Shown: in pieces, positions 1-11,909 of the stretch
Layout of the letters: the number at the start of each line of letters is the position of its first letter
Numbering within the stretch: the first letter of the stretch is position 1
From: Dipylidium caninum
Taxonomy: Eukaryota; Platyhelminthes; Cestoda; Cyclophyllidea; Dipylidiidae
Direction of reading: 5' to 3'
Assembly: GCA_017562135.1 (NCBI GenBank)
Contig: QEYB01000715.1
Span: 806,001 to 870,000, forward strand
DNA: 64,000 nt
Notes under the pieces: generated by a model
Database searches by the model: none
What the model was told of the DNA's origin: nothing
What the model saw: the letters and a program-made list of their open reading frames with translations, nothing else
Position numbers and translations under genes: made by a program

Positions 1-2370
1 TCAAGGCTAATATGAAACCTCGTTGTCCTAGTTAAAATCGAGGACTCCTTTTAGCTGCCAACTTTGTGAGTGAATCGACTATTATTTTGCTTGAAAATAA
101 ATGTAAGACACCAAAATGATCAACGACTAATTACCTTAACTGAGGCGTATGATGCCTACAGCTCCACCGTTTACCAGCCTTACTATCAATTTGGAAAATT
201 TACAATAATTCTTGTACTATTCGTCATATTTATGGGGACAAATGGACTTTCTGTTCTGTTATTTATTGAAGGTTTCGCGCAAGAGACGGTTGACAATTTT
301 CAATGACACCTTGATTGAATGCCGCGCATTCAATACTGCCGGGGAGGAGAAGGCGTCTGCTTTTTTGAGCGTTAAGCCTGGTTAGTCAAAACTCTTCTTT
401 ATCTTTAAGATTGGAAATCTATTTCGACCTATTTAGGTCGAACCGTTAATCTATTTCGCGATACGATTTTCAAGTTTCTGACCAGTTAACGTTAGTCTAC
501 ACTGTTTTTCAATCGAAACAGAACAAAAGATGTGAACGTAACTAATGACCGCAGTATCCACTAGTTTCTCGGAAGTACGGGGAGGAAGTTGAATTTGACG
601 ATACACTAAGAGGTGTACATTTTTTTGAATTAAGGTCCACTTCCAACACAACTTTTTGTTTTTGTTTCGACATCCTGAAATCCTAGAAGAAAGATTAGTG
701 TGAAATTGCATTGCTCTGCCAGACTTTATATGTTATGTCCAAAAGTATTTTTTGCACGCCCATTCATTAAAATTTGCGAAAAGTGTTGACCATTTCGCGT
801 CTTAAGTAGCCAGTCATGGTAATAGCAACAAATTTTCTACCTTAGGTTAAATAATTGATTGTCCAAACTATAGCTCAAATAATCCAGGATCATGTTTTCC
901 CTTCAAGAAGCTTGAATTTTTTCCCAAGCACACCCTAATATGCGTTCACCGCGTCTTAAATCAGGGTAGACTCCAACCTTTCGCCGTCTCGATAGAGTGG
1001 GTTTTTTTGTCGTTGTCCAATGCGCCAAGGAGGAGGAATGCTGTAGTCTGCCAAAGTGAACGAATGTGTTGTGAGGACCTAGACGAATTGACGATGGTTA
1101 TGGTGGTGTGGACCAGAAAGGGCGGTGTGAAAGGATTACCGTGTGATCCTCGCACCTCGACCCACTTAATGGCCTTCGTGCTGGCTCTTCTATCCCCTGC
1201 TCCCATCAACGTAGATGATACTTCTATAAGGGTTAGATTCCCCATCGTTCGTGAGTTCCACGGTCAGTAATGGGATCGTGTGAATCGCCACCTTTAACCC
1301 AGTCTGGACGCGCTTCTGTGCCGACTTCGTCCCGCACAGCCTCAGCGCAGATCGGTGACTTTGCCAGCATCGAGAAACCGCTACCTTCACCTTTTTAAAT
1401 TACCATTCTAGGTACACAGGACGAAGGTCGTTTGGATTTCAATGGGGATCGGTAAGTTACTCGGAATTTTGTCAAGTCTGTTGAAAAATATTAAGTGGCT
1501 GAAAGTGCCCTAGGTTTAAACAACACTTCTGCTGCTACCTTCGTCAATATACCACGGTTTTTGTAAAAATATATCTGATACCCTAAGAATTTGTAAGTAA
1601 CTTATTGTCTGCACTCTAATAGGTTTTACTCGTTACACCAAAGTACTTCCTCGGGGCGCATAATTCTTTTACGAGACAATTAGAGAAGTCTGTGCTACAA
1701 CCCTAGAATGGGTCTTGACGGGAACAAGGCTCTAGTGTCTTATTCAATTCTTGTAAATGTGTTAAATCAACCCATATTTTCAAAATTTTAATTGAAACTC
1801 CGATACGAAATATTCCTTCTGATTTTAAAGTCTAATTCTGCGTATTTGATTTTCTCATCAAGAATTCCTGTATGCGGAACTTTTCTGCCCTATATACATT
1901 AGTGAGGGAAGAAGATAACATGCTAACAGTGAAGAAAGTAGTAAAAAGGTTTCTCACTTTTGAAAGGAAATTTTATCGTGTTTAGAAGCCTGTGGTACAA
2001 CCTTGAGGTATCTCATTGTGTTATTCTCTATTGTTTCTGTGTTATACAACATCAAACTTATTAGTAAATATGCTAGTCGGTAATAGAAACTGGAAAGAAG
2101 TATTTCAGGATCGAGGGTCATTAAGTGCATTTAAAGACGCCTGAAATGAGTTCCTCAATGACTCGAGTAAAAGTGTGAAGTTTTTGCTCGAGAATATTTC
2201 AGGATTACTTCTTTGAATAGTAGAAGAGACCAAGTCCGGTGTATTTTGCAGCCCATTGAAATGCTGTTTGTGCGGAACTTGATTCTCATTGGTGATTTTT
2301 TTTCTCTATTCCTCATTTTACTAATTTTTTGGGATAGAAACAAAGAGTCCTTTACTAAACCGTATCGCAG
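1..2370. other. No supported gene; possible 5' flank or first intron of ROR
   Basis: I find no open frame here that looks like a known protein. The plus-strand frame at 70-306 contains a hydrophobic stretch but no family signature. The overlapping frames on both strands at 961-1270 look like chance. The ROR-like gene must have at least one exon upstream of 2371, because that exon starts in mid-codon; a signal-peptide exon may lie here or beyond the left edge, but I cannot identify it. A 9-bp-arm perfect inverted repeat lies at 423-442. Confidence 0.5.
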
Positions 2371-5300
2371 GTCGAAATGCGAACCTTTCGCAGTGTTGGC
2401 ACCCTCTGTGTGCACCAACATTTTGAGAGACGAGAATCCCGAAGGCGGTGTCTATGCGATCTCAAGCTCTCGCCTTCTGCGGCTTGAAAGAACGAATGAT
2501 CTGCTGAACCTCGCCTTCCAACAGTGGGATTTGCTAGTGCAGTCGGACACATCGTCCGATAGTCCTCGTCTGCGATGCTTACAACAGGCGAAACGTCTCA
2601 TTTGCCTCCTTGTCTTTCCTCGGTGTCTGGAGATTGAGTCCTACGTTGAAGACGACGCCTTCGATTTAGACCCTGAAAAACGATTCCTTTCGCCCCACGA
2701 ATTTCCTGTCTGCCAGTAAGTCTTCTTACTTAGAGTTGGCCGTACATCTCGGCTAACTCTACCGGTCGAGGAGGATCACGTTAAAGTCCACAAAATATTT
2801 CTTATGTCCTTTGGACTTTGTTTCTGGTGTTTCTCCGCTTTCGTTCTCTTTGTGGCCCGTATTACTTCGCTATTGATGCCGATGCAACCGTTGCCACCTC
2901 CATACTAGGCGCAGTTCTACTATAAAGCTGAGTTGCAATTCGCCCGTGATAAGTAAATGTGTACTTTTTTATTTTTTATCAACACTTGCAATTGTTCCAC
3001 TGGCACGCCCAAGGCAGCCACGCAAATTATGTGTGTTGGCTTGAAATGATAGTTGGACATGAGGAAAGACCCTGGACGTATCAGGACCTTATATTTCCTC
3101 TTGTTTAAATAAATCTTGATCAGAAAGTTGGAGGGCTTGAATGTACTTTATCAGCTTGACTTGACTTGCGCGCACACACACACGCACACACACAACCACC
3201 GTGCAATCTGAATTGAAGCTCGGTTGCTCTGCCCTGCCCCGCGTAGACACACATGAGGCCTCATATTGTGGAAATCCCGGACATGCTTTATTCCCACACC
3301 CGTCTGAGTCCCTTCCTCCGTCTGACGACTTGAATATGGGCGATGTTTATTTCATCTAATTGGACAAAACTAGTGCTTGATGAATGTCGACGCTTCTGGT
3401 TTTGGTTTCGATGACCAATTTCTGCCATCGGGCTGTGTTGAATAATTTTCTTCCAAAATACCTCTTTAATTGCTGACTGGTGCTTGTATTCTATTTGCTT
3501 GCCTGAAATGATTCAAATTGGTGATTTCCAAAGTGAATCAAGTCGAAAGTTTTAAAAAGTTTCCCAAATACGCACGCGGTATAGCCTTCAGACCCCTTCA
3601 GTTCCATTATCATTTTAAACCATCATTTTCGTTACCTTTTTATAATCCATTAAGTTTTTATTGACTAAATGACACAGAATGGTCTTTTTTTTCCTGCATT
3701 TGACGCACTACACGAGTAAACAAAACGTTTACTTATGCCAGCTCGGCACTTTGAATCTTAAGATTGGCGAGAAGTCACTGTTCTCCAAAAGTGGATGCAA
3801 TCAAAGCACAACGTAGTGTTCTGTCCGTAAGCATCTGCACAAAAGTCTTTATACAAATGTCGGAAGGTGGGCGGTATAGAGGTTGTTGGGTGGCTCGGGT
3901 GGAACCGCCCCGTTGAGTCGGGGGTTGGTAGTCATTGCGCGGGTGTGCCTGGCGTGTCGCCACTTTCGCCTTCGCAGACAGGTCGAGCTATGGGGGCTTT
4001 GTTCGAAACTGCACCGAAACACGACACCATTGTCTGTGAATTGGACTCACCTCGTGGGCGGGCCCTGGATTCTGTCTGCCTGCCCGGGTCGGATAATCGG
4101 CCCGGCGGAAAGAAATCCAAACTTCAGACATTTCCTCTCTTTCTTGCACTCAAACCTGCCATTTATCTGCTTGGGGTTTGGGGAAGTTGATACCGAATTA
4201 AAATGGAGAGTCTCGGTGCCTCGTATGAAAGCTTCCTGAAAAAAAAATCTTGACACAAACAGTCCTCCTTCCCAGTTTGCCCACATTAGTTATATGCGGC
4301 GAAATTTTGACCTGATGTACATTGTTCTCATGATTCTGGCTCAATTTGTGTTTATTATTTATAATTCATGCAAGCTAACATATACTGTTATCATTGTCTT
4401 CTCAAATAATGCAAAAAAGCGAATTGCACCTTTACTTGTAAAAGTTTTGTTGACGTATATTTGCTATAAGTGCAAATTGAATTTATAAAGAGGATTCGCA
4501 GCCTTTCCTATGCCCATTTCCTCTTTCACGGAAGGATGATTCTGTCCTCTTGATGTTCAATGAAACGTAACCTTAAAAGGCCTATTCGAATCAAAAATTA
4601 CCCTCGTCTTTAATAGAGAAGAGTATGTTTGAATTTGTAAATAGCTAAGGATCCGTTTTGAAGCAAACCTTTATTCCACCGAAGAACCTTCTTTGATAAA
4701 ATCGCCTGAGAAATTGAAAAGTTTCATTCCTACTGAATCCAGTGCAGCCACCTAAGTATGTGGTTGAAATAAATTATTGCGTATATCGTAACTAAATTTA
4801 CATGAGTATTTTGAACTGCCTGAAGATTTTAGCAGTGATTACATCTCCTGTTTCCCTCTTTTCTCGATAATTTTCTGGTTCACTCATTAACACTCGCGCA
4901 GTTGACACTGGTGGTGTGTTTCACACCCTCCTCTAGGCAGCACTGCCTCCTGATAACGGCCCTGCTCTGTGCGGCCTCGTTCAATGCCAGCCAGGAAGTC
5001 GCAGCTCTGTGGAACTACACGCCCAATGCCATCGAGGGCGACGGCTGGCGAGAAATGCTGGCGCGGGGGTGGCGAAATCGCTCAGCTCCTTCCGAACGGT
5101 GGCTGCGCCAGTCTACCAAGGATGGTGACAACCAACCCTCTCGGCTCCCCTCGGAAAAGTGTGTTGAACCAACTCGACGTTTCTCTGCCCGCTTGCCAAT
5201 CACTCAGCTTCGCCGCTCTCTCAACGCATTCCGTGGCCACGCTAGATGCCCCACAAAGTAATGCGCCCTAGAATTTGTCTTTGAGTTTTTTCTGTACTAA

Positions 5301-8300
5301 TTCGTCCGCGAGTTTCGGGCACCAATACACCACGAGCCTGTATATGGGACTCCGGTGTTGCCCATTTCTGGTAAAATCTCCTACACAGTCTATTTCCTTT
5401 GGTACAAAACGTACATAATGCATACCAATTAGGGCATTTCCTTTGATCTTCTCCATAAATGGGCTGAAGTTAATGTTCCACGAATTGGGGACATTTTAAG
5501 TATGTTCCGGGTTTTATCTTCTTTAATGCGAGCATATCATATCTCGTCCTCCGCCAGTTGCACTTCGATCGAATGGAGCTCACCAACCGGTGGATTTTAA
5601 GAGTTTTGCCTCCATACGTGTTGATATGTAGTAATCCCAGCCCACTTTTCTCGTCTAATCTAACAGTCCTGAGTTAAACTTCAATTGCTCAGAGTGTGGG
5701 ATTATTTGCTTAAATCATGGGTTTCCCATTTCATCTGATTGAGTTATCTGGCCGGACAAACGGGCTGGACGCAAGTTAGCAGTTTCCAATCGTCTGTATT
5801 CTCGTAGTCAAAAACCGCTTTTGTCCATTAACTACTGTGATATTCATACCGTCTTCTTTAATCCACGCATTTTGTGAAGTCCGAGAAATAATCTCGGCGG
5901 TATAATTTGCCCACACATCATTATTCCATCTGGTGAAATAGGTAGATCGTTTTGTGAAGTCAGTGGATGAAATGGTTTCAATATCATGATTGTCTAGATT
6001 GTTACACCGGTCGTGGAGTCGATTACCGCGGGAAGTCTGCAGGTCTGCCGTCCTGCCTGCCGTGGACAGAGTTGGACTATGTGATGTCGGAGAGCCCTGA
6101 TCCGTTGACCTCCCTCAGTCCCTCCATCATACCCCCCGAGACGCTTCACCCGCTTCCCACCAACCACTCGGTCTGCCGCAACCCTTTGGGTCTCTTTGCG
6201 AAGCCTTTTTGCGTTGGTCCCGGCACCTCGGGAGCCCTTACGCTTTTTAACTGTCCCTTTCTCGTAGACTGCGCCTCTGTAAAGCCCACCCCACTAACGA
6301 ATCATGTTAATCCTCTCCATCAGCAACAACAACACCTCATTGTGAGTGATGCAGAGCATACTGCCTCTTTATTTCGCTTTTCTTTCTACACCTTCCTTTT
6401 TGACTGCCAGCCCCCCTCTCTCAACAGCTCATCTCAATCATCGCCACGATGTGCGTCTTTGTCGTCATTTCCATGTGCCTCGTGTCCGTGTACATCATCC
6501 GCACTTGTCGACGAGAGAAGGTGAAAATATGGGGGGAGGAGGAGGAGGAGGAAGAGCACGAGACCCGGCTGGGGGCACCTTGTAGCCCGGCGAGTGAGGT
6601 TGCGTGAATCCAAACGCTGCGGGCGCTACTTTCTGCGCTGCCTCTATGCTCTCCAAGATGTTTGTGGGGAAGACCAAGGGGCGCACTGTCGTGGCTGTTG
6701 CGACTGCATAGAAGTGGACAAACCAAACCTGACTAAGGTAAGTTTTTTTCCCATCTCTGTATAATAAGCGCGGAATTGAGTGACTGGAAATTACACCTGA
6801 GCACGTTTTGTTTATGGTCAAATGGCACGAAGAGGTTCCGGGTGAATAGGCCTCCCGGACAGCGGGAGATTGTAATGAGTATCGTGGGGACATCATTCGA
6901 CCACCTCGCCGCCTTCCTGCTTGGTCGTGTCTCAGTGATCAATCAGCCTTTTTTCTCGTTTTTCCCATGTGAAACGACTTTGTTGCATTCGTTCCCATGA
7001 CAATGGCTGTCTGCGAATGGGACCGGCAAGTTTTATCTGCGCGAATGTCAGGCTACCAGGGCCTGGTACGTGGCCCTCGTCTCGCACAGTTGACTGTCCA
7101 CCCCCGTCCACAGGCTGCCGTCTCAGTGCCTGGCGTTCAAATCAGACGCGTTCTTTGCCATCAATTGGGGATTGTCATTTGCTCTTATTGTGCAAACTCT
7201 AGTTGATTTGTCACCTTCGAGCCTATTTGCTGCCTTTTAGTACGCGTTTGTCTAAGGACACACGGGCTTTCTTTGGAGGGCCTAGTAGCCTGGCGAAGAC
7301 ACTTGTCAGATCGTATGTTTAATTGGACTTGTTGGATTGCTCTACCGGCCGGACTTGAACGTAATTGAAGGATGAGAAGAAATTAACCATGTCCCAGTCC
7401 AAAAGTGTCCTTTTTTTATCAAATGTACAGAATACTTCCAAAATTGCAGTCTTTCACCTCCATCTGCTGAAATTGTTACGTCCGTGTAGTTCAAACACTA
7501 GCCAACTGCACCAAGTACCAAACTCTGTCGAATTTGCGAATTAATATCACAGGGATTAGCGTCGTGGCATTCCCACTTCTTAACCGTGATTTTAAGGCCA
7601 CGAAGGAGAAAAGACCTGATGATGAGGACGAAGAGGCGCAGCGCTGTAAAGAGCTTCTCCGTCGGAACTACATCCCCGCGAGGCCGCTGACCTCGCCAGC
7701 AGGCTTGGTGCACACCGACAACCTGCCCCACCTTACACCGGTCGAGCCTTCCATTGGGGCCTCGTCTAGACCCCCCATTCTCGAGAGCACTTCCACCCTC
7801 CACCCCGAAAGAGCACCTTCTACCGATGATAGTTCGACCAGTTACCGCCACTTCGCCAGTCCCGACTCCACTCACGTCCATTTGGAGAGCGCCTTCTTGC
7901 TCGTCTCCGCTAGCCAGCTCATCCACCCCAAGTGAGTCTCTTTCTTTTGTCGCTTTTCATGTTACTCCTTAACGCATAAATTTGTGTTTCTCTTCGCAAT
8001 AGTTGGGGCATTCTGTGAACAATAGTGAATTTACTTTTTAGATTGAAGCGACTGTCTTATTCACGGAAATTGTTGGCCGAGAAGCGCATCTTGGCAAAAT
8101 CTGCCTTTGGACACGTCGTTCTTGCCAGGGCACCTAACTTCTCTCTTCACAAGAGGGTGGGTCTTTGTGACAATGGTAAAGCCGGCTTATTTCCTAACTG
8201 CATCATAGGATTACCTGCTTATTATATAATATGGTTGTTTTATTATTCCTTGCACAATCAGATTTGCCAGGAGTGGAAGACGATTCGTACTCCCCTTATG

Positions 8301-10577
8301 TGGTTGTAAAGACTCTCGATTTTGGGGCTACGCCGGCTGCCGAAACATCTTTTTTTCGGGAAGCTGAAATCCTCCTCGAACTTGACCATCCAAATATCGT
8401 CAAAGTCATCGGTATCTGGTCTTATAATGACCTTATTTATTCGCAACAATTCAACAGTTTCACAAATTTCGACAGATTTTTTGGAGAATATTAAATGTAA
8501 CTGTGACAATAAAGAAGCCTAAAGGCGACTATGGAATCCGATTATGGTCAGGTTTACCCTAAGTACTCCCTTTTCATTAAGTTTACGAGGCAATCGGTGC
8601 CTTCCCTTACCTCGTCGGTGTGAACCAAGCTAAGGAAAGGTGAAATCAGTTAATATCTTTCAACAATTGATATCCTTGAGGACTATAGCGCTTTTCCATG
8701 TTAATATAATGATTCTCCCCAATTTAGGTATTTGCATCCCCCTGCAACCCTATTCCCTCATTTATGAGTACATGAAAGATGGCGACTTGAATACCTTTCT
8801 GCACCGCACAAGAGACGCTATGCCGTGCGTCCCTGCCACCAGCGACCTCGCCGTCGCTGCCATCGACTGCGGCCAGGAGGAGGACGATGGCGGCGAGGGG
8901 GAAGTGTCCGACGAAGGAGCGCTCCCTACCTCCACGCTTATCCGGTTTGCTCTCGACGTCTGCGAGGCCATGATATATCTTGGCACCAAACTCTACGTCC
9001 ATAGGTAACGCTTTACCCCGTCTAAACTTTCCACTCATTATTGAGGATTATTTTTGCTGTGATGTCCTTTTTCTTCACCAATCTCAAACAACTGATGCTC
9101 CACTCTCGACCATTTTTAATAAGCTCTTTCATATCTTCTGTCGGCAAATGCAGACGATTCAGAGGTGCCTTTCAGGCTTGTCGGAGAGCAATTAGCTGGA
9201 AACATATAGTTGTCTGATCAACTTAGTAATTTAACCTTCTTACTCTGATTTTTACTACTCAGGGGATGACGGTTTATGAGCGCATTGTTAGTTTCCTCAG
9301 GCGTGTGCATATTCCCCAGTTTATCATTTACAAAAGGTTTTATTACATTCTATAGCCATGAGTTTGTTGATCAAACACAAAAATAACTGCTAATACTACC
9401 GCCGATGCAAATCTTACTGTTTTTCATAGAATGCACCTTCATGCAGGCCTCTAATGCAGAAGAGTCTCCTGTCCACTTGCTATTGTTCCACTAAACTAGA
9501 AATAAACATTCCCTTCGGTATTCACTGTTGTGACAGCATTTCGCCCATAATAATAAGTTTTCGTATTAACTTCCCTTCTTTTTGTTTCATATTTTTTGCA
9601 TGTAACTGTGTATCCAATGAGTTTTACAGCCGACTTTTAACTTGACTTGCCTGTATGAAGTAGAGACTGGGTTGATGCGATCTCGTCACACGTTGGAATC
9701 GGAAACCTCATGATATTATTGGTACTGTAATCTCTTAGTTTTTGACACTAACTAGACAAGTGTCGGTATGTGAGAACAGGAGCCGAGTAATTGATGTAAC
9801 CGAATACTTGTTTATGAAAGGGATCTGGCCACCAGAAGTTGCCTAGTGAATGGGAATCATGTGAAATTGGCGGACTTCTCGATGCTTCGTCGTCTGCCTC
9901 ACAACCATTTCACCGATCTCGTAGACACGGACAGCGAGGCGCCACTGGCCGTCCGTTGGCTGCCACTCGAATCCATACTGCAAGGTCACTTCAACATAGA
10001 TACTGACGTTTGGTCCTTCGGTATCCTTCTTTTGGGAACTGTTCACATTCGGTCGGTTACCTTACGGCAGTGTGGAAGTCGCGGAGGTTTGTCAAGTCAC
10101 TACTTCCTTTTCGATTAACTGTTTATTAAATTCTCGCTACTGTTTGCTTCATTGGACATTGTGTTACGAACATATTTACAGTCCATCGCCACCGGAGCGT
10201 ATGATCTCGTGACAAAAGAAGATGTAGCAAGTTTCGTGCTTTTTGATTTCGACGTATCTACAATTTTCGAATTCGGCGAACATTACCTTATTTTAATGGT
10301 AAAAGTTATGTTGTAAGGGCTACATTAATTGGAGACAGTTATCTTGTGAAGCTTTAACCTCCCCCCCCCCAACTCATTTTCCTCTGGTTATTCCCTCCGA
10401 TTTTAGGTTATCAGAGCCCTGACTGAGAACAGGCGTCTTCCAAGACCACAGCACTGCTCTCCATCGGTCTATAGGTTAATGCTAAGGTGCTGGTCACCGG
10501 CACGCGAGAGAAGGCCGTCGTTTCGAGAAATCAAGTCGACATTAATCGCCAATTTGCAGCAACTCGAGACGAAATAG
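2371..10577 (+). CDS. ROR: ROR-family receptor (Frizzled CRD, kringle, TM, degenerate tyrosine kinase), 5' incomplete
   Basis: Single-pass membrane receptor of the ROR family, which acts as a Wnt co-receptor. Supported exons: 2371-2715, 4937-5257, 5960-6341, 6428-6520, an unresolved juxtamembrane part ending at 7931, then 8042-8160, 8262-8411, 8728-9004, 9821-10086 and 10407-10577 (stop TAG). The first two exons carry a Frizzled-type cysteine-rich domain (KCEPF...CTNIL, RLICLLVFPRCLE, then PVCQQHC...LLC across the junction). Exon 5960-6341 carries a kringle with six cysteines (DCYTGRGVDYRGK, CLPW, VCRNPLG, FC, NC, DC). Exon 6428-6520 encodes a roughly 24-residue hydrophobic helix followed by RTCRREK. 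The kinase keeps the lysine (VVVKT), the helix-C glutamate and HRD, but has HRDLATRS, DFS and no activation-loop tyrosines. An extra T near 10028-10035 breaks the frame before WELFTFG; removing one base restores exon phase. The N-terminal exons and the 6521-7550 splicing are not resolved. Confidence 0.85.
2716..4936 (+). other. ROR: ROR intron within the Frizzled-type domain
   Basis: A 2.2-kb GT-AG intron (GTAAGT, CTCTAG) that splits a glutamine codon inside the last part of the cysteine-rich domain. It contains a CA repeat at 3173-3196. Overlapping frames at 3867-4286 on both strands have no recognisable domain. Confidence 0.7.
3173..3196. repeat. CA dinucleotide repeat
   Basis: Slightly interrupted (CA)n, about 24 bp, within the large ROR intron between 2715 and 4937. 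Confidence 0.85.
8042..10577 (+). other. ROR: Tyrosine-kinase-like domain exons of ROR
   Basis: The kinase region is split over 8042-8160, 8262-8411, 8728-9004, 9821-10086 and 10407-10577. The nucleotide loop reads LAKSAFGHVV instead of GxGxFGxV. VVVKTL supplies the beta-3 lysine, and the alpha-C glutamate is in FFREAEILLELDHPN. A low-complexity acidic insert (around EEDDGGEGEVSDEG) follows helix D, where ROR proteins often carry variable sequence. The catalytic loop is HRDLATRSCLV, with serine in place of the metal-binding asparagine. DFG is DFS. The activation loop has no tyrosine. The C-lobe follows with VRWLPLESI, DVWSFGILL, WELFTFGRLPYG and RCWSPARERRPSFREI. The last exon ends shortly after the kinase, so there is no long Ser/Thr/Pro-rich tail. 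Confidence 0.85.
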
Positions 10578-11909
10578 ATGGAGCCAAACCTCGACGATAT
10601 TTTTCTATTGCGGGACACTTCTTTCCTTCTCTTCCCTTAAATATTCCCACCAAATCGTTTGCTCACACCAACATCATTCAAAACTCACATTACATCATTT
10701 GTTTTTTTTTAAATCTGAGACTTACTCCCTCATACGTAGGGGAAGAAGGCGGCGCCATCGCTGTGACAAGTGCATGCACTCTGTCCCGTTTTGAGGCGTT
10801 ATTGTGACTGAGCATGACATTTGGGGTTGGGCGCTTGTCGGACGGGTTCGTCCACTCATGCTTTTTATTCAAGGTAATTTGCTCAAAAGCGAATCATCGG
10901 CTTTACTAGGTGTCGCGTGGGCCCGCTGCACTTTTCTAGATCCAAAAATCGGAACAGGTTGTTGTACAGGAGGCAACGTGTAAAGACAGAAGAAAGTTGT
11001 CAGGTATCAAATGGAGCAATCAATCACCTGAGAGGGTACGCGAACGCCTAATTAGGCTGGTTCGGTTGTTAACGTGTTTACTTCAACAGCACAGCGCGGT
11101 TAAGGTTTCATTATATGTCTGCCCGGCGGCATATACCGCAGTTCTTCGCCCTCTGTTCCTGCAGTACAAAATCGTGCGATCCGATCTTTTAGTTTGCCCA
11201 CGATGCATGGGTGCTGCACAAATACGTCGATTACTGTTTCCTGGTGACACTGATAAGTTGATAGATCTAGTTACAGTAAGTAGTGCGCTGGACTTCGCAT
11301 GTCCTTGTTGGCGATTGACGGTACTAAGCCCGTATATAACAAGGCCAACCCTGTAGCTCGGGTGAGGTCTGACATCTGGTTATACCAAAAAAAAATCCGG
11401 CAGAGGGTTTTGAAATGCATCATTTCACAAGCAGTAAAGACCAAACTTACTAGTTAGTGGTGAGGGTATACATTAAGTTAGAGAGCTGGCGAGTATCGTA
11501 CCAAGGATTATATTCTAAGTGATGCGTACAACTACTTCGCTGATATACGCTATTAAAAGTCAATAGAGCAGGGTGTCGACGGTTAACTAATATGCTGTAG
11601 ACTTCGAGTGAATAGTACATTACGGTAGTACATTGCATAAACTGCAGACATACATGATGTCAGTCGGTATTTAACTCCTCCTTCTTGTTCATTTATTTGA
11701 TCTAAAAAAATTGCAGTTGACTGTGCGTCTATTAATGAGGCCACAAATATTGAGACTTTGGAAGTTTGGGTCAATGGCACAACTAATCCCGTGGGATAAT
11801 AATGTGATAGAAATTCATCAAGGTAATGCAAGTTTCTGATAGGTTACTCTTAGATCAGGCGCCTAAAAGCCACCGTGTCTGTAACCGATTAGCCGAAATA
11901 GCTTGCTTC
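10578..11909. other. Intergenic, ROR to eIF3B
   Basis: This holds the 3' flank of the ROR-like gene and the upstream region of eIF3B on the same strand. A plus frame at 10997-11356 stays open for 119 codons but has no recognisable domain and no splice context, so I do not call it a gene. Nothing else is visible. Confidence 0.5.

Noticed and set aside
70..306. 78-codon frame with a hydrophobic segment
   Set aside because: AT-rich sequence easily yields such frames. No start context or family signature.
961..1390. Overlapping open frames on both strands upstream of ROR
   Set aside because: Considered as an Ig-domain or signal-peptide exon of ROR, but no Ig cysteine/tryptophan pattern or signal peptide is visible.
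10997..11356. 119-codon plus frame between ROR and eIF3B
   Set aside because: Composition looks protein-like but no domain, no conserved motif and no transcript context.
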